In this document: positions 5,590 to 6,981 of the stretch, in pieces | Position numbering within the stretch: position 1 is the stretch's first letter | How the letters are laid out: the number at the start of each line of letters is the position of its first letter | NCBI GenBank assembly: GCA_039186015.1 | Contig: JBCDAH010000184.1 | Coordinates: 1 to 6,981 of the forward strand | Reading direction: 5' to 3' | Length of the DNA stretch: 6,981 nt | Source: JBCBWG01 sp039186015 | Lineage (GTDB): Bacteria; Pseudomonadota; Alphaproteobacteria; Rhizobiales; Hyphomicrobiaceae | Notes under the pieces: model-generated | The model's input: only the letters and a program-made list of their open reading frames with translations | Told to the model about the DNA's origin: nothing | Database searches by the model: none | Translations under genes and position numbers: made by a program

Positions 5590-6823
5590 GTCGCGGGCAC
5601 GTTTTGCCGCAGGCCGGGGTTGTCGTGGGTCGATCTTTTCGCGGCTAGTTCTCTTGGGGGATGTTCTTTCTCGAGCCAGCATCTTGCAGGGCCTGCACCC
5701 GAACGTTGCCGTGAGGCAAACTCAAAAAGCCAAGTGATGGATCGGGACACTGCGTCTACGGTCTACGCGCATGGCGGGCCGGGGCTCATCAGATCCAAAC
5801 GCTTAAAAGACGGCTCGCCAAACCATGCAGCCCTGCGCATGTCGGCCCGCAGTGGCAATGCATTCCATCGTTCAGATGTTAGGATTGGTCCGGTGTTGTC
5901 GCACCGGGCGCGTATGCCGACCAAGGGCCGCCGTGGCCTAGGCACGGTGCAATCGAATGGCAGGTCAATGCGCTGCGATCAACGTTCAGCGGCGCATTAC
6001 GACGACTGTCTGATGCGTGGTGCTTAGTCCCACGGATGTCCGCTACCTGCGCGCCATTTGACATCGGAAACACTTTGCGCCGGCCGTTGGCTAGTGCCGG
6101 CCCTATGCCGTTTTCTCACACGCTCAAGCGCTACAATCGCTGCGGTGCCGGCATGAATGTTGTCTAACGTTCCGCCGATGGTCTTCGTGGCCCGCCTTTG
6201 GGCGCGTTGCCCGACCTTGTCACGCATCCTATGGTCCACGGTCGAATTACTCCAGAAAAGCTACGCCAGCGAAGTAATGCCACTTCAGTCGTGACTACTT
6301 CGTTAAGCCGCGGCTCAAATCTGTGCACGCTCGGTCGGAAAGGATGCTGCCGCATGGCCAAACCGGCAAGCGCGTTGATGCGCAGTCGGTATAGGTCAAT
6401 CATGGCATGATCTTTACGCCGCGGCGCGATACCGCTCGGCAGGTGTCAGGTTCTAAGTGGCAACGGTTTCATCTCGCCCGTACCGGACGCGCGGTGCCAC
6501 AAGATCTACACGGCTGGAGCTATGCGTTCGCTTCGTCAATGAGAATTGATTCAAGTGATAATATCCCGGCTTCGTTTCACCGGATTGATTGTTTTTTGAA
6601 AGGCGTCAGCCAGGCGCATTGGTCGAAAGAGATCGCGCGTGCCGCGTTCTCTCTGTTGTTCTGTCCGTCTCGGCATCCGTGCCCATGGCGCTCAAATCCA
6701 ATTCGCAGACCATCGCATTTTGCCTGTGGGCAACTGAGCGAAATGAGGCACGGCAGGGCGCACATCTCGCTTTTAAAGGTCCGATGATTCGGGCCGCTCT
6801 GCATGTCTGCTTTTCGCGCAAGG
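5590..6823. other. 1.2-kb stretch with no supportable gene
   Basis: Open frames here are short (at most 161 codons, and that one begins at 5542, upstream of the terminator stem). They lack convincing ribosome sites and resemble no family I know in either direction. The strongest local structure is a perfect six-pair hairpin CCGGTG/CACCGG at 5890-5907. I saw no transposase motif, integrase, tRNA or CRISPR-like array. The stretch may be decayed sequence, which fits its position next to the repeat at 6824-6964. Confidence 0.55.
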
Positions 6824-6964
6824 GTCTTTGATTTGCGCTGTTCGCACGCTCGCAGGCTCGCGGCTCGAGCGAGTCCTTAGTTTGCGCTACCGCTCGCGAC
6901 AAGCGCTCGCTACTTGAGCGCGGGCTATCCTGCGAGCACGGTTTCCAGGCCGCGAACGCGGCCC
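6824..6964 (-). repeat. right copy of the structured inverted repeat, longer form
   Basis: Read on the minus strand from 6964, this matches bases 1-82 at 72 of 82 positions and then bases 94-114 again in a second block (6824-6845). Between these blocks it has 37 bases, including the hairpin CTCGC/GCGAG (6857-6861 with 6869-6873), where the left copy has 11. The outer stem GGCCGC/GCGGCC is kept and its centre differs from the left copy. The similarity cannot be followed past 6964 because the left copy ends at the window edge. Bases 6965-6981 contain a further small inverted repeat, GGCGC-GTT-GCGCC being centred near 6970. Confidence 0.85.
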
Positions 6965-6981
6965 GGCGCGTTGCGCCGCCC

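Noticed and set aside
5542..6027. 161-codon plus-strand frame
   Set aside because: It starts just before and runs through the intrinsic terminator stem, has no Shine-Dalgarno and matches no known family.
6153..6164. ATGAATGTTGTC, also present at 1162-1173
   Set aside because: A 12-base word shared within 7 kb is expected by chance and the flanking bases do not match.
6407..6787. 126-codon plus-strand frame
   Set aside because: It has no good ribosome site. The composition is rich in Arg, Ser, His and Cys, and no family resemblance is seen; competing frames overlap on both strands.
1..6981. Composite transposon, phage, CRISPR or defence system
   Set aside because: No transposase, integrase, Cas, nuclease or array-like direct repeats with spacers were found. 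The end repeats alone do not establish mobility.

Overview
The base composition is fairly GC-rich. GTG and TTG starts sit behind strong Shine-Dalgarno sequences, and the gene families are an Ldh2-type dehydrogenase, an ACAD10/11-like phosphotransferase with a DUF6285 partner, an AlkK/LvaE-like acyl-CoA synthetase and a CPxC redoxin. Together these suggest a proteobacterium, most likely an alphaproteobacterium. That placement is inferred from gene style and is not proven. The window carries five convincing protein genes, no complete RNA gene and no transposase, phage or CRISPR component.

Layout. Bases 1-114 hold one copy of a structured repeat whose partner, in inverted orientation, lies at 6824-6964. 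An Ldh2-family 2-hydroxyacid dehydrogenase gene follows on the minus strand (129-1142). A 301-bp divergent intergenic region (1143-1443) contains four imperfect 15-bp tandem repeats and weak promoter candidates facing both ways. A plus-strand operon then runs from 1444 to 4574: a small-molecule phosphotransferase (TTG start), a DUF6285 protein overlapping it by ATGA, and an acyl-CoA synthetase 60 bp further on. A GC-rich hairpin follows, then a fragment resembling the 5' part of a tRNA. That fragment runs into the stop codon of a convergent minus-strand peroxiredoxin-like gene (4679-5227). Upstream of the peroxiredoxin, a textbook intrinsic terminator (5553-5589) points along the plus strand with no plus-strand gene to terminate. 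The last 1.2 kb before the right-hand repeat has no gene I can support.

How the genes may work together. Phosphotransferase, DUF6285 and acyl-CoA synthetase match the LvaA, LvaB and LvaE components of the Pseudomonas putida levulinate/4-hydroxyacid route. There an acid is activated to its CoA thioester, the gamma-hydroxyl is phosphorylated, and loss of phosphate gives an enoyl-CoA that can enter beta-oxidation. The acyl-CoA dehydrogenase-like and SDR partners of that pathway are absent, so the step after phosphorylation must be encoded elsewhere or the substrate differs. The divergent Ldh2 dehydrogenase could handle a hydroxy- or keto-acid linked to the same substrate, but this is inference. 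The inverted repeat pair at the two ends is most simply explained by a contig that stops in a dispersed genomic repeat. An element bounded by terminal inverted repeats is possible but unsupported by any recombinase.
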